Assembly (NCBI RefSeq): GCF_030270585.1
Contig: NZ_BSYI01000034.1
Location: 1-55,237, forward strand
Reading direction: 5' to 3'
From: Paralimibaculum aggregatum
GTDB lineage: Bacteria > Pseudomonadota > Alphaproteobacteria > Rhodobacterales > Rhodobacteraceae
Length of the DNA stretch: 55,237 nucleotides
The notes beneath the pieces are model-generated. The model ran no database searches, had not been told where the DNA came from, and saw nothing but the letters and a program-made list of their open reading frames with translations. Both the position numbers and the translations under genes were made by a program. Positions 18,171 to 27,795 of this stretch are shown here, in pieces. Position 1 is the first letter of the stretch; each line of letters starts with the position of its first letter.

Positions 18171-18547
18171 TCGGCTGCGTCTTCCCGGTCGACGAGGTCG
18201 ATCACCTCGTCCTCTTCGATCGAGCCATAGGCTTCGTTGATGCGCACGATCAGCGCGAGGCCCATGGCCAGCGTGGCAACCCCGACGACGATGGCGGTGA
18301 GGATCAGCACATGCGGCAGCGGGTTGGAATAGGTCTTGATCGCCTTGTCGAGGATCGGCGGCGTGCCGCCCAGAACCTTGCCCGGCGAGAGATAGAGCAG
18401 GTAGACCGAGGTCTGGAACAGCGCCATGCCGATCAGCGTCTTGATCATGTTGGACTTGGCCACCACGATGTAGAGCCCGCCGACCATCAGGAAGATCACC
18501 GCCCAGTAGTTGTAGTGCTCGACGATTGCGGAGATCAGCTCCATCAC
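18167..18547 (-). CDS. mrpC: Mrp antiporter subunit C (NuoK-like)
   Basis: A 126-residue protein with three membrane helices and the NuoK/MrpC pattern GLYIVVAKSNMIKTLIGMALFQTSVYLLY, followed by PLPHVLILTAIVVGVATLAMGLAL-type helix 3. The acidic C-terminal tail is cytoplasmic. NuoK-like subunits bridge the antiporter half-channels and the small subunits. It overlaps mrpB upstream and mrpD downstream by four bases each. Confidence 0.93.
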   Translation of the reverse strand: MMELISAIVEHYNYWAVIFLMVGGLYIVVAKSNMIKTLIGMALFQTSVYLLYLSPGKVLGGTPPILDKAIKTYSNPLPHVLILTAIVVGVATLAMGLALIVRINEAYGSIEEDEVIDLVDREDAAE

Positions 18548-18963
18548 GGACGCCCCCTCAGCGCAAAGGCGTAGAAGATCGCCAGCATGGCCCCGGCCAC
18601 CGTCACCAGCACGCCGACCTCGACGATGAAGACGCCCCAGTACTGCCCCGCGACCGGGTCGGCGAGCAGCGGGTCATAATCGAGGAACGGCCGACCGAGC
18701 AGCATCGAGACGATGCCGGTGCCGGCATAGATGCCGACGCCCAGCGGCACCATGAACTCCACCGCCGCGCGCGGCATCACCCGGAGCGCCGCCGAGATGC
18801 CGAAGACGATGGCATAGAGGATCACCGCCGCGGCGATGATCACGCCGGCCTGGAAGCCGCCGCCCGGGCTGTAGTGCCCGTGGAACTGCACGTAGATCGC
18901 GAACAGCATGATGAACGGGATCATCAGCTTCGCGGCGATGCGGAGAATGACGTCGAGACGCAT
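18544..18963 (-). CDS. mrpB: Mrp antiporter subunit B
   Basis: A 139-residue protein of the MnhB/MrpB domain family: four membrane helices, with the diagnostic GHYSPGGGFQAG loop between helices 1 and 2. It belongs to the small-subunit side of the antiporter. It starts three bases after the stop of the MbhD/MbhE-like gene and overlaps mrpC by four bases. Confidence 0.93.
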   Translation of the reverse strand: MRLDVILRIAAKLMIPFIMLFAIYVQFHGHYSPGGGFQAGVIIAAAVILYAIVFGISAALRVMPRAAVEFMVPLGVGIYAGTGIVSMLLGRPFLDYDPLLADPVAGQYWGVFIVEVGVLVTVAGAMLAIFYAFALRGRP

Positions 18964-18966
18964 CGC

Positions 18967-19530
18967 TCAGCCCTCCCCGTTCTCGCCGCCGCCGACCCCG
19001 TCGGCCTCGCCCTGGGTCTCGCCCTTGCCGCGGCCGCGGTTCAGCAGCATCATCACGCCGATTGCGGCGGTGAACACCACGGTGACCTCGCCGAGCGTAT
19101 CGAAGCCGCGATAGGAGGCCAGCACCGCCGTCACCACGTTGGGGATATGCGTCTCCTCATAGGAGCGCGCGATGTATTCCGAGCCGACGCCGGTGTTGAC
19201 CGGCGAGGTGGCGCTGCCGAAATCCGGCAGGCCCCAGGTGCCCCAGACCAGGATCACCGCGGTGCCGCCGGCCACCAGCAGCGGCACCAGCGACGAGAAG
19301 CGCGCCGGCGCCTCCTCGGATTTCGTGAGATAGAGCGCGCCGAGCAGCAGCACGGTGGAGATGCCCGCGCCGACGGCCGCCTCGGTCAGCGCCACGTCCA
19401 CCGCGTCGAGCACCAGCATGACCGAGGCCATCAGGAAGCTGTAGGCGGAGAACAGCACCACCACGGCGAAGAGGTTCTTCAGCCGGATGATGCCCACGGT
19501 GATCGCCGCGATCAGCGTCAGCAGCACCAT
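18967..19530 (-). CDS. MbhD/MbhE-like protein (split MrpA C-terminal region)
   Basis: A 187-residue membrane protein. The first 75 residues form a DUF4040/MbhD domain (helices around LLTLIAAITVGIIRLKNL and an AAVGAGISTVLLLGALYL segment). The next 90 resemble MbhE, ending in a helix with GEVTVVFTAAIGVM. In canonical Mrp operons these domains are the C-terminal part of the large MrpA; here, as in archaeal membrane-bound hydrogenases, they are a separate gene. The ATG at 19530 follows the mrpG stop by five bases. A Gly/Glu-rich tail ends the protein. Confidence 0.88.
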   Translation of the reverse strand: MVLLTLIAAITVGIIRLKNLFAVVVLFSAYSFLMASVMLVLDAVDVALTEAAVGAGISTVLLLGALYLTKSEEAPARFSSLVPLLVAGGTAVILVWGTWGLPDFGSATSPVNTGVGSEYIARSYEETHIPNVVTAVLASYRGFDTLGEVTVVFTAAIGVMMLLNRGRGKGETQGEADGVGGGENGEG

Positions 19531-19535
19531 GTTGA

Positions 19536-20030
19536 TCAGGAGTTCGATGGCCGGTCCTCCCCTTGCTGCGCCGTGTCGTCGTCGTTCCCGTCGCCTTCGC
19601 CGCCCTCGGGCGCGGTCACGCTCTCCGAGGTCAGCGGCGACTCGATGCGCTGCTCGAGATCGGGGAAGCTGGCGGCGAGATCGGTCGGCACCAGCCGGCC
19701 CTCCTCGTCGGCGAGCAGCGGCTCCTCGCCGTCATGCAGCGCCGCGCGGGCCAGCGCATGGGTGGCGATCGGCGCGGTGAGGAACAGCAGCGCGAAGATC
19801 ACAACCAGCTTGAAGCCGATCAGCGTCGGCCCGGCCTGCACCAGCATGCCGACAAACATCAGCCCGAGCCCCAGCGTGTCGGAGACCGAGGTCGCGTGCA
19901 TCCGCGTGAAGACGTCCGGCATCCGGTTGAGCCCGATCGCCCCGATCAGATAGAAGCCGGCCCCGGCGATCAGCAGCACGCCGCTGACGAGATCGCGCAC
20001 CAGTCCCGCGGCATCCCCGAGAAACTCCAT
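19536..20030 (-). CDS. mrpG: Mrp antiporter subunit G
   Basis: A 164-residue MrpG: three membrane helices with the hallmark IGLNRMPDVFTRMHATSVSDTLG stretch in the first loop region, then a helix through LVQAGPTLIGFKL. The canonical domain ends near residue 100; the remaining 60 residues are acidic and Gly/Asp-rich, an extension longer than in typical MrpG. It overlaps mrpF by one base (TGATG). Confidence 0.93.
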   Translation of the reverse strand: MEFLGDAAGLVRDLVSGVLLIAGAGFYLIGAIGLNRMPDVFTRMHATSVSDTLGLGLMFVGMLVQAGPTLIGFKLVVIFALLFLTAPIATHALARAALHDGEEPLLADEEGRLVPTDLAASFPDLEQRIESPLTSESVTAPEGGEGDGNDDDTAQQGEDRPSNS

Positions 20031-20314
20031 CAGTTCGGGTCCTTCTCGGGATCCTGCTCATGGCCGAGCGCGCCGTAGCGGAAGAACTTCAGCACTGCGA
20101 GCATGGCGATCACGTTGAGCAGGGCGTAGGTGATGCCGATGTCGAGGAATTCCGGCCGGTCGGTCAGGAAGCCGAACAGCGCCAGCAGCAGGATCGCCGA
20201 GGTGCCGATGGCATTGGCCGCCAGCAGCCGGTCGAAGGCGGTCGGGCCGATCAGGCAGCGCGCCACCGCCAGCGCCATGGCCGCCAGCACGCCGAGGATT
20301 GCCGCGGTGAACAT
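20030..20314 (-). CDS. mrpF: Mrp antiporter subunit F
   Basis: A 94-residue MrpF/MbhB protein of three membrane helices with the conserved CLIGPTAFDRLLAANAIGT segment and a following acidic residue in the third helix region (PEFLDIGITYALLN). It is a small subunit of the antiporter. Its ATG overlaps the mrpE stop by one base. Confidence 0.94.
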   Translation of the reverse strand: MFTAAILGVLAAMALAVARCLIGPTAFDRLLAANAIGTSAILLLALFGFLTDRPEFLDIGITYALLNVIAMLAVLKFFRYGALGHEQDPEKDPN

Positions 20315-20793
20315 CAGCGCCCCTCCATCTTCGCGACGCGGGCGTTCATCTCGTCATCGGCGAAGCCGGCCGCGTTCTCCTTGGTGATCGCATGCACCCA
20401 GATCCGCTTCACCCGCTCGCCGACCTCGACCGAGATCGTGCCCGGGGTCAGCGTGATCGAGTTGGCATAGGTGACGAGGCCCACGGAGGATTTCTGCTTC
20501 GCATCGACCCGCACAACGGTGGGCGAGATCGGCAGCTTGGGATCGAGGATGATCCGCGCGACATTGATCGCGGAGAGCACGATCTGCCAGATCAGCCAGG
20601 GCCAGTAGAGCAGGGCGCGCGGCAGCATCTCGGCCGGGAAGCCCTCGCCGTCGGTCACCTGCTTGGCGCGGGCGAAGGCCACCACGAACATCGCCGAGGC
20701 GGCGCCGGAGGCGACCAGCCAGAGCTTGTAATTGCCGGAGAGCAGGAGCCAGAAGGCGAACAGGACGAGGGCAATCAGCACCATGCGTATCAT
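20314..20793 (-). CDS. mrpE: Mrp antiporter subunit E (first gene of operon)
   Basis: A 159-residue MrpE: two N-terminal membrane helices, then a soluble domain with LILDPKLPISPTVVR and the NSITLTPGTISVEV motif diagnostic for the family. It heads the operon, preceded by GGAGGGGAG. The open frame extends far upstream, but the homologous part starts at 20793. MrpE being first, then F and G, is the archaeal mbh-type order and differs from the usual bacterial ABCDEFG order. Confidence 0.93.
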   Translation of the reverse strand: MIRMVLIALVLFAFWLLLSGNYKLWLVASGAASAMFVVAFARAKQVTDGEGFPAEMLPRALLYWPWLIWQIVLSAINVARIILDPKLPISPTVVRVDAKQKSSVGLVTYANSITLTPGTISVEVGERVKRIWVHAITKENAAGFADDEMNARVAKMEGR

Positions 20794-20878
20794 CTGCGCG
20801 CTCCCCTCCGGCCGGTTCGTACCAGTTTGTTTAACACGGTCGATCTGCCGCGCAAGATGCGATTGGCCACCGATCTGG

Positions 20879-20896
20879 TTTTTGGTATACCAAAAA
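20879..20896. promoter_or_regulatory. 18-bp perfect palindrome, likely repressor operator
   Basis: TTTTTGGTATACCAAAAA at 20879-20896 is a perfect palindrome, flanked by GG and CC with one extra A on the right side. TGGTATACCA cores are typical operators of GntR/FadR-family regulators. It lies in the AT-rich gap between mrpE (minus, 86 bp away) and the UDG-like gene (plus, 115 bp away), so it could control either. No regulator gene is adjacent. Confidence 0.55.
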
Positions 20897-21010
20897 ACCG
20901 AGCGGTGAATATCATTCGTCTTCAGTTGGGACTGGAAATTCCGGGCGGTCAACCGGCAGCCTCGGATGCGCGCCCGGAGCGCCTCCGAATCGAAGAGCCA
21001 AGCCCCGAGA

Positions 21011-21643
21011 ATGCCTGAGACAGCCCCGCCGCAGCACCTCCCCGCACCGCCCGATCTCGCGCGCCTCCGCGCCGAGCTCGCCGGCTGCCGGCATTGCGCG
21101 GCCCGCTTCGCCGCAACCGCCACCGCCCATGCACCGCGGCCGGTGATGCAGGGCCTGCCCTCGGCGCGGCTCCTCGTCGCAGGCCAGGCGCCGGGCAAGC
21201 GGGTGCATGCCTCCGGCCTGCCCTTCGACGACCCCTCCGGCGACCGGCTGCGCGGCTGGATGGGGGTGGACCGGGAAACCTTCTATGATCCGGCGCGGAT
21301 CGCCATCCTGCCCATGGCCTTCTGCTTTCCGGGCTATGACGCGAAGGGCGCCGACCTGCCGCCGCCGAAGGACTGTGCGGCGCTCTGGCGGGCGCGGCTG
21401 CTCGGCGCCTTTCCGGCGGTCGATCTCGTGCTCTGCATCGGGCAATATGCGCAGGCTTGGCATCTCGGCCGGGCGCGGCGGCAGAGCCTGACGGAGACCG
21501 TGCGGAACTGGCGCGAGCATCTGCCGGGAGCGCTGCCGCTGCCGCATCCGAGCTGGCGCAATTCCGGCTGGCTCAGGCGCAACCCGTGGTTCGAGGAGGA
21601 GGTGGTGCCATGGCTACGAACGGCCGTCGCGGCGCGGCTCTGA
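21011..21643 (+). CDS. Uracil-DNA glycosylase family protein
   Basis: A 210-residue protein of the UDG superfamily. Motif 1 is VAGQAPGKRVHASG, motif 2 is PLPHPSWRN, and a central ILPMAFCFPG strand and LCIGQYAQ strand complete the fold. Two cysteines in CRHCAARF near the N-terminus could be metal ligands. It probably removes uracil or a related damaged base from DNA. The ATG at 21011 was chosen as the first Met consistent with usual length; an earlier Met (20966) lies in the intergenic zone. It overlaps the next gene by 34 bp. Confidence 0.82.
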   Translation: MPETAPPQHLPAPPDLARLRAELAGCRHCAARFAATATAHAPRPVMQGLPSARLLVAGQAPGKRVHASGLPFDDPSGDRLRGWMGVDRETFYDPARIAILPMAFCFPGYDAKGADLPPPKDCAALWRARLLGAFPAVDLVLCIGQYAQAWHLGRARRQSLTETVRNWREHLPGALPLPHPSWRNSGWLRRNPWFEEEVVPWLRTAVAARL

Positions 21644-22614
21644 TCCGCTGGCGCCTGCTCGGGGCGCTCGCCGCCCTGCTCCTCGCGGGGTGCTCTGCCG
21701 GCGGGCCGATGCCCCCCGTTGCCGGCGTGGCGGAGGCGCTCCCCGATCCGGCTACGCTCGTGCCGCTGGCGCCCGAGACGGTGCGGCCGGCGGAGGCGCG
21801 GCAGCCCCGCGCGGTGGTGCTCGCGGTACACGGCTTCGGCGACCATGGCGCCAGCACCTTCGGCGATACCGCGGCGGACTGGGCAGCCGCCGGCATCCTC
21901 ACCTATGCGCCGGACCGGCGGGGCTTCGGGCACAGCCCCTCCTTCGGCCGCTGGGCCGGGGCGGACCGGCTGGTCGCCGATCTGCGCGCCGAGATCGGCA
22001 TCCTGCGCGCGCGCCATCCCTGCCTGCCGCTGGTGGTGGTCGGGCACTCGATGGGCGGCGGGCTGGCACTGGCCGCGGCTCCCGGTGCGCCGATCGACGG
22101 GCTAGTGCTGGCGGCTCCGGCGATCTGGGGCGGCGATGCGCTCAATCCGCTGCACCGCGCCGCCGCCTGGGTCGCCGCCCTCCTGGTGCCCGAGCAGCGC
22201 TTCACCGGCGAGGGGGTGGTGCGCATCCAGCCCTCCGACAACATCGAGATGCTGCGCGCGCTGGCCCGCGATCCGCTGCATCACGGCCCGCCCTCGGCGC
22301 GGGAACTGCTCGGCCTGGTGCGCGTCACCGACCGGGCGGCGGCGGCGGCGGGCGAGGTCACCGCGCCGGCGCTGCTGCTGCTCGGCGAGAAGGACGAGAT
22401 CGTGCCGGAGCGCGCCACCGCCCGCGTCTTCGCCCGGCTCGCCGGCCCGCGCGAGACGATCCGCTATCCCGAGGGCTGGCATATGCTGTTCCGCGACCTG
22501 CAGGCCGCGCGGGTGCGGGCCGATGTCGCCGCCTGGGTGCTGGCCCGGGCGCGCCCCGCGGCCTGCACCGCCCTCCGGGTCGCCAAGGCCCGCCCGGACA
22601 CCGCTCTCCCCTGA
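21610..22614 (+). CDS. Lipoprotein alpha/beta hydrolase (monoacylglycerol lipase type)
   Basis: A 334-residue protein with a lipoprotein signal (LLLAGC, lipidated Cys near residue 27) followed by an alpha/beta-hydrolase of the serine-aminopeptidase S33 / lysophospholipase type. The oxyanion segment is HGFGDHGAS, the nucleophile elbow GHSMGG, the acid probably in GEKDEIV and the histidine in EGWHML. It probably hydrolyses monoacylglycerols or lysophospholipids at the membrane. It starts inside the end of the UDG-like gene, so the two are coupled. Confidence 0.88.
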   Translation: MATNGRRGAALIRWRLLGALAALLLAGCSAGGPMPPVAGVAEALPDPATLVPLAPETVRPAEARQPRAVVLAVHGFGDHGASTFGDTAADWAAAGILTYAPDRRGFGHSPSFGRWAGADRLVADLRAEIGILRARHPCLPLVVVGHSMGGGLALAAAPGAPIDGLVLAAPAIWGGDALNPLHRAAAWVAALLVPEQRFTGEGVVRIQPSDNIEMLRALARDPLHHGPPSARELLGLVRVTDRAAAAAGEVTAPALLLLGEKDEIVPERATARVFARLAGPRETIRYPEGWHMLFRDLQAARVRADVAAWVLARARPAACTALRVAKARPDTALP

Positions 22615-22631
22615 CACCGCAGGAGACACCC

Positions 22632-23204
22632 ATGCGCTTCGCTTTCACCGTCGCCCTCGCCCTGCTCGCCGCCCTGCCCGCGCCGGCGCAGCACAGCCGC
22701 ATCCCCGCCGAGATCGCCGGAGAGGGCTGGGACAGCCTGGCCCACCGCCTCGCCGCGGTGGAGCAGGCGGTGCCGCTGGTGCGCAGCACGCGCGAGATCG
22801 GGGTCACCTGGGGCGGGGCACCGCACATGGCCGAGAGCGATCTGCGCGTCACGCTGCTGGTGCTCGATCTCGGCCCCGCCACCGACGTCTCCGAGCGGCA
22901 GTCGCTGCATCTCGCGATGTTCAACGTGATCGCCGAGTTCGGCACCGCCTGGTCGCTGACGCCGGTCGCCGATGTCTGGGCGTTCCACGGCGCGCGGCGG
23001 CTCGAGGCGGGGATCTACGAGATCGACGCGGAGGTGCTGGATTTCTCCACCGAGGCCTGCGTCTTCCACCGTGCGGCGATCCGGGTCGATGCCCGCGAGC
23101 TCTCGGCGGTGGTGCGCCGTGCGCGCGGCCTCGGCGAGTTCGACAGCCGCCGGTTCCGCCATCCGGTGGCGATCGAGACCCGGCTGCTCGGCTGCATCCG
23201 ATGA
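22632..23204 (+). CDS. Exported protein, unknown function
   Basis: A 190-residue protein with a short Sec signal peptide (cleavage near PAPAQ). The mature part is mixed alpha/beta, with two cysteines (STEACVF and the C-terminal LLGCIR) that may pair. I do not recognise the family. AGGAG at 22621-22625 fixes the ATG. It starts 17 bp after the hydrolase and overlaps the ankyrin gene by ATGA, so these genes form an operon. Confidence 0.75.
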   Translation: MRFAFTVALALLAALPAPAQHSRIPAEIAGEGWDSLAHRLAAVEQAVPLVRSTREIGVTWGGAPHMAESDLRVTLLVLDLGPATDVSERQSLHLAMFNVIAEFGTAWSLTPVADVWAFHGARRLEAGIYEIDAEVLDFSTEACVFHRAAIRVDARELSAVVRRARGLGEFDSRRFRHPVAIETRLLGCIR

Positions 23205-24058
23205 GCGGGCAGGGCGGCACGCTGCGCCCGCGGGCGCCGGACGCGGCGGAGGCGGTGCGGCTGATGGATGCGGGCGCGGTGGCGGCGCTGGCCGAGCGGC
23301 TCGCGGCGCAGCCCGGGCTCGTGGCGCGGCGGTTGGAGCTGGACGGGCCGGATCCCGGCGCCTATTTCCGGGCCCCGCGGCTGCTCTGGTTCGTCGCCGA
23401 GAACCCTGTCCGCACCGGGGCGATGCCCCGGAATGCGGTGGCGGTCGCGCAGACGGTGATCGCGGCGGCGCGGGCCGAGGGCGCGCCGGATCTGGGCGCG
23501 GATCTCGACACCACGCTCGGCCTCGTCGCCTCGGGCCGCATCGCGCGGGAGGAGGGGCAGCAGGCCGCGCTGATCGCCGCGCTGGTGGCGGAAGGCGCCC
23601 AGCCGGACCATGCGATGCGCGCAGCGCTGGCCCATCGCGAGCGGGCGGCGGCGGAGGCGCTGCTGGCCGCCGGCGCGGCGCTCACCCTCCCTGCCGCCGC
23701 CGGGCTCGGCCGGACCGAGGCGATCCCGGCGCTGGCCGAGGCGGCCGGAGAGGCGGCGCTGCACGAGGCGCTGTCCCTCGCGGCCTGCAACGGCGCGGCC
23801 GCGGCGGTGACGGCGCTGCTCGCCCGCGGGGCGGACCCCGACCGCTACAACCCCGAGGGCGTGCACGCCCATTCCGCGCCGCTCCACCAGGCGGTAAGCA
23901 TCGGGGCCGCGGGGACGGTGGCGGCGCTGCTGGCCGGCGGCGCCGATCCGTATCTGCCGGACCGGGTCCATGGCGGCGATGCCTGGGCCTGGGCGCAGCA
24001 CTGCGGCCATCCCGAGATCCTGGCGCTGCTGCCCCCGCGCAGGCATCCCGGCGGCTGA
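23201..24058 (+). CDS. Ankyrin-repeat protein
   Basis: A 285-residue protein without signal peptide. The C-terminal half holds at least three ankyrin-type repeats, seen as helix pairs ending in LLAAGA, LLARGADPDRYN and LLAGGADPYLPD. The N-terminal 120 residues are helical without clear motif but probably contain degenerate repeats. Ankyrin repeats bind protein partners; the partner is unknown. The start codon overlaps the upstream stop. Confidence 0.8.
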   Translation: MSGQGGTLRPRAPDAAEAVRLMDAGAVAALAERLAAQPGLVARRLELDGPDPGAYFRAPRLLWFVAENPVRTGAMPRNAVAVAQTVIAAARAEGAPDLGADLDTTLGLVASGRIAREEGQQAALIAALVAEGAQPDHAMRAALAHRERAAAEALLAAGAALTLPAAAGLGRTEAIPALAEAAGEAALHEALSLAACNGAAAAVTALLARGADPDRYNPEGVHAHSAPLHQAVSIGAAGTVAALLAGGADPYLPDRVHGGDAWAWAQHCGHPEILALLPPRRHPGG

Positions 24059-24147
24059 TCCGGGGCCCGGCGCTTCCGGCCCCGGGCAATTCGCGCTATC
24101 CTTCCGGCGCTGCCCCCGCCCCGCAATGCGCCCTGGAGGGCCCCCGG

Positions 24148-24669
24148 ATGCTCCGCAAGATCCTGATCGGCATCGTCGTCCTCGTCCTCGCGCTGGTCGG
24201 CGGGAGCTATCTGCTGCCGCGCCATGTCGAGGTCGCCCGCAGCGTGGTGATCGACCGCCCGGCGGCCGAGATCTACCCCCATCTCGCCGATCTCGAGGCG
24301 TTCCACCAATGGTCGCCCTGGTCGATGCGCGACGCCGCGATGGCGGTCGAGATCACCGGCGGCCCGGGAGAGGGCCAGCGCATGTCCTGGAGCTCGGAGG
24401 AGATGGGCGCCGGCAGCCAGACCATCACCGAGGCGGTGCCCTACCGGCATGTCGTCACGGCGCTCGACTTCGGCGATATGGGCACGGCCACCGCCAGCTT
24501 CGCGCTGACCCAGGAGAACGGCAGCAGCACCCGCGTCACCTGGCGCTTCGAGACCGATACCGGCATGGACCCGGTGGCCCGCTGGATGGGGCTGATGATG
24601 GACGACTGGGTCGGCGCCGACTACGAGGCGGGCCTGGCCAACCTGAAGGCGCGGGTCGAGGGCAGCTGA
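24148..24669 (+). CDS. SRPBCC-family (polyketide cyclase/START-like) protein
   Basis: A 173-residue protein. One N-terminal membrane helix (residues 5-23) is followed by an SRPBCC helix-grip domain beginning HVEVARSVVIDRPAAEIYPHLADLEAFHQWSPW, the usual opening of this family. The cavity would bind a hydrophobic ligand. GGAGGG at 24135-24140 supports the ATG. It is last in the plus-strand run and is followed by the gene-poor stretch before argG. Confidence 0.87.
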   Translation: MLRKILIGIVVLVLALVGGSYLLPRHVEVARSVVIDRPAAEIYPHLADLEAFHQWSPWSMRDAAMAVEITGGPGEGQRMSWSSEEMGAGSQTITEAVPYRHVVTALDFGDMGTATASFALTQENGSSTRVTWRFETDTGMDPVARWMGLMMDDWVGADYEAGLANLKARVEGS

Positions 24670-25333
24670 GCCCCGATATTTCCCCTGCCTGTTCGCTGGT
24701 CCTACGCTCCGGAAAGACTTTCTACGAGGCATCCGTACTCAGGGGCCTGGCGCTGCATCGTTCCCGCAAGACGGCCCACGCGACCGCCCCTTGCCTCGGC
24801 GCAGGGATCGCCCCGGCGGCCACCGTCCTGCTGCCGGCCAACGGAGATGGGGGCGGCGATTTGTCCGGCTGCCTCGAGGAGCTCGACACCATCTGGGCAA
24901 TCCGCGACCTTATGGCGGCCAGGCACGGCGGCGACCCAGAGGCGCAGGTCACGCCGAAACTCGCCGCCGCCGGACTTCCCGATGGCGCAACGGTCACCGA
25001 TGGCAAGCTCCTCGGCTGTGGCATCGAAATCGGTGCCGACATTGGTGTGTACGTCATCCCTGCGGAGGCGAGCGGCGGGCGCGAGCTTACCGACATTGAG
25101 GTCGATTCCGGGGTCGCCCCCTTCGATCGGGGATTCGCTCCGACCTGTCGGCCCGCATCTGCGCGAGCCGGGCGGCGGCGGGAGCGCCTTCTCCGTGACC
25201 TCGAAGCGCAGGGGCGCCACGGCCGGACCGCGCCTCGGGGCGACCCTCCGGGAGACCCTGCGGCCGGCCAGCCTGCCGCCGCTGCCTCCGGCCCCGCGTC
25301 GCCAGCGCCGGGACCCGGCGCCGCGCGCACCGC
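24670..25333 (+). pseudogene. Gap of about 660 bp with a possible gene remnant
   Basis: No intact gene is supportable here. One plus-strand frame between about 24770 and 25130 has a protein-like sequence and a G/C-rich third position (for example DLMAARHGGDPEAQVTP and KLLGCGIEIGADIGVYVI), but it lacks a good start and runs without a stop into argG in the wrong frame. It may be the remnant of a gene. The base composition at 24680-24780 is less GC-rich than the neighbours. Confidence 0.3.
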
Positions 25334-25362
25334 TTGCAGCACCCCGGCAAACTCCCTATTAG
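25334..25362 (+). promoter_or_regulatory. Candidate argG promoter
   Basis: TTGCAG (25334-25339) and TATTAG (25357-25362) are separated by 17 bp, and the second element ends 30 bp before the argG ATG. This suggests argG has its own promoter. Confidence 0.55.
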
Positions 25363-25392
25363 CGCCCCAAACCGCGCCTCAAGGGGGATGCC

Positions 25393-26604
<1,212 letters not shown>

Positions 26605-26613
26605 GGGCGGGTT

Positions 26614-26632
26614 CCCCGGCGCTCAGCCGGGG
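26614..26632. terminator. Hairpin between convergent argG and GT4 gene
   Basis: CCCCGGC (26614-26620) pairs with GCCGGGG (26626-26632) around GCTCA, which contains the stop codon of the minus-strand gene. It is placed to end both transcripts; no T-tract is present. Confidence 0.45.
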
Positions 26633-27795
26633 CGCCGCGGGATCGCCGCGGCGAGCACCGCCTCGAGCTCGGCCACCATCAGCGCGGTGTCGAAGCGCCG
26701 CGCCACCGCGCGGGCGCGGGCGCCCATGCGGCGGCGCAGCGCCTCGTCCGCCGCCAGCCGGGCCAGCGCCGCCGCCTGCCCCGCGACATCGTCCGGGGCG
26801 AAGAGAAACCCGTTCTCCCCCTCGAAGACCTGGTCCGGGATGCCGCCGAGCCGGCTCGCGACGATCGGCAGCCCGCGGGCGCCGGCCTCGGTGATGGCGA
26901 CGCCGAACCCCTCGACCCAGCCGCCTGCCGGGCGGGAATGCAGGGTGAAGACATGCGCCTCGCCGAGCGCCTCTGCCACCGCCTCCGGCGCCAGCCAGCC
27001 CGCCAGCCGCACGCGCCCGGCCAGCGGCCCGGCGGCGCTGCGCGCGGCGATCTCGGCCCTCAGCGCACCGTCGCCGATATAGGTGAGCGCGATCTCCTGG
27101 CCCTCCCGCGCCAGCCGCTCCGCCGCCGCCAGCGTCTCGAGAACGCCCTTCTCGGGCGAGAGCCGGCCGACATTGACGATGCGCAGCGGCGCACCGGGGC
27201 AGCGCTCCGGCACCGGCGGCTCCACCAGCCCGGCCAGCGGCGTGCCGCAGGGGATCACGCTCCGCCCCGCCGGCAGGCCGAGCGGCGCCAGCGCCTCGAG
27301 CTGGTGCCGCCCCACCGCCACCAGATGCGCGGCCCGGTTGAGGTGCCGGCGGAGCGCGCCGCGATTGCCCGGCCAGGCGAGATAGGCAGAGGCGTCGCGG
27401 CCATGGACATGCAGGACCACCGGCAGCGCATCGCCCACGGCCTCCATCAGCGGGATGTAGTTCCAGGCGAAATGGCAGAGCACGCCGTCCAGCCCTGCGC
27501 CGAGCAGCGTCTCGCGCAGCGCGGCGCGGGCGCGGCTTCCGGGGCGCAGCGCCTCGGGCCGGCCGAGCCGCCCCAGCGCCCGGCGCCAGGTGGTGGCCGG
27601 AGGGCGCGGATCGCCGCCGAAGAGATGCGTCTCGAACTCCGCCGCCGCACCGCCGCCCAGCGCCTCGCCGTCGCGCCGCCAGCCGAAGAGCACCGGCTCG
27701 AAGCGCCGCAGCCCGCGGGCCTGGCGCAGGATCCAGACCTCCGAGGGCCGGTCGAGCTCGGTGGTCACGATGCCGAGCCGCGGGCGGCCGCTCAT
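26623..27795 (-). CDS. Glycosyltransferase family 4
   Basis: A 390-residue retaining GT-B enzyme. The C-terminal half has NVGRLSPEKG, a YIGDGALR strand, and the EX7E pair in WVEGFGVAITEAG that binds the nucleotide-sugar donor. The N-terminal acceptor domain has HVHGRDASAY. It should add a sugar to a lipid-linked oligosaccharide in the cytoplasm. It starts with an ATGA overlap on the flippase gene, so the two are coupled. Confidence 0.92.
   Translation of the reverse strand: MSGRPRLGIVTTELDRPSEVWILRQARGLRRFEPVLFGWRRDGEALGGGAAAEFETHLFGGDPRPPATTWRRALGRLGRPEALRPGSRARAALRETLLGAGLDGVLCHFAWNYIPLMEAVGDALPVVLHVHGRDASAYLAWPGNRGALRRHLNRAAHLVAVGRHQLEALAPLGLPAGRSVIPCGTPLAGLVEPPVPERCPGAPLRIVNVGRLSPEKGVLETLAAAERLAREGQEIALTYIGDGALRAEIAARSAAGPLAGRVRLAGWLAPEAVAEALGEAHVFTLHSRPAGGWVEGFGVAITEAGARGLPIVASRLGGIPDQVFEGENGFLFAPDDVAGQAAALARLAADEALRRRMGARARAVARRFDTALMVAELEAVLAAAIPRRPG

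Noticed and set aside
24702-25220. Minus-strand open frame of 172 codons upstream of argG
   Set aside because: The third-position bias is stronger on the opposite strand in the same register, no ribosome site precedes it, and no motif is visible.
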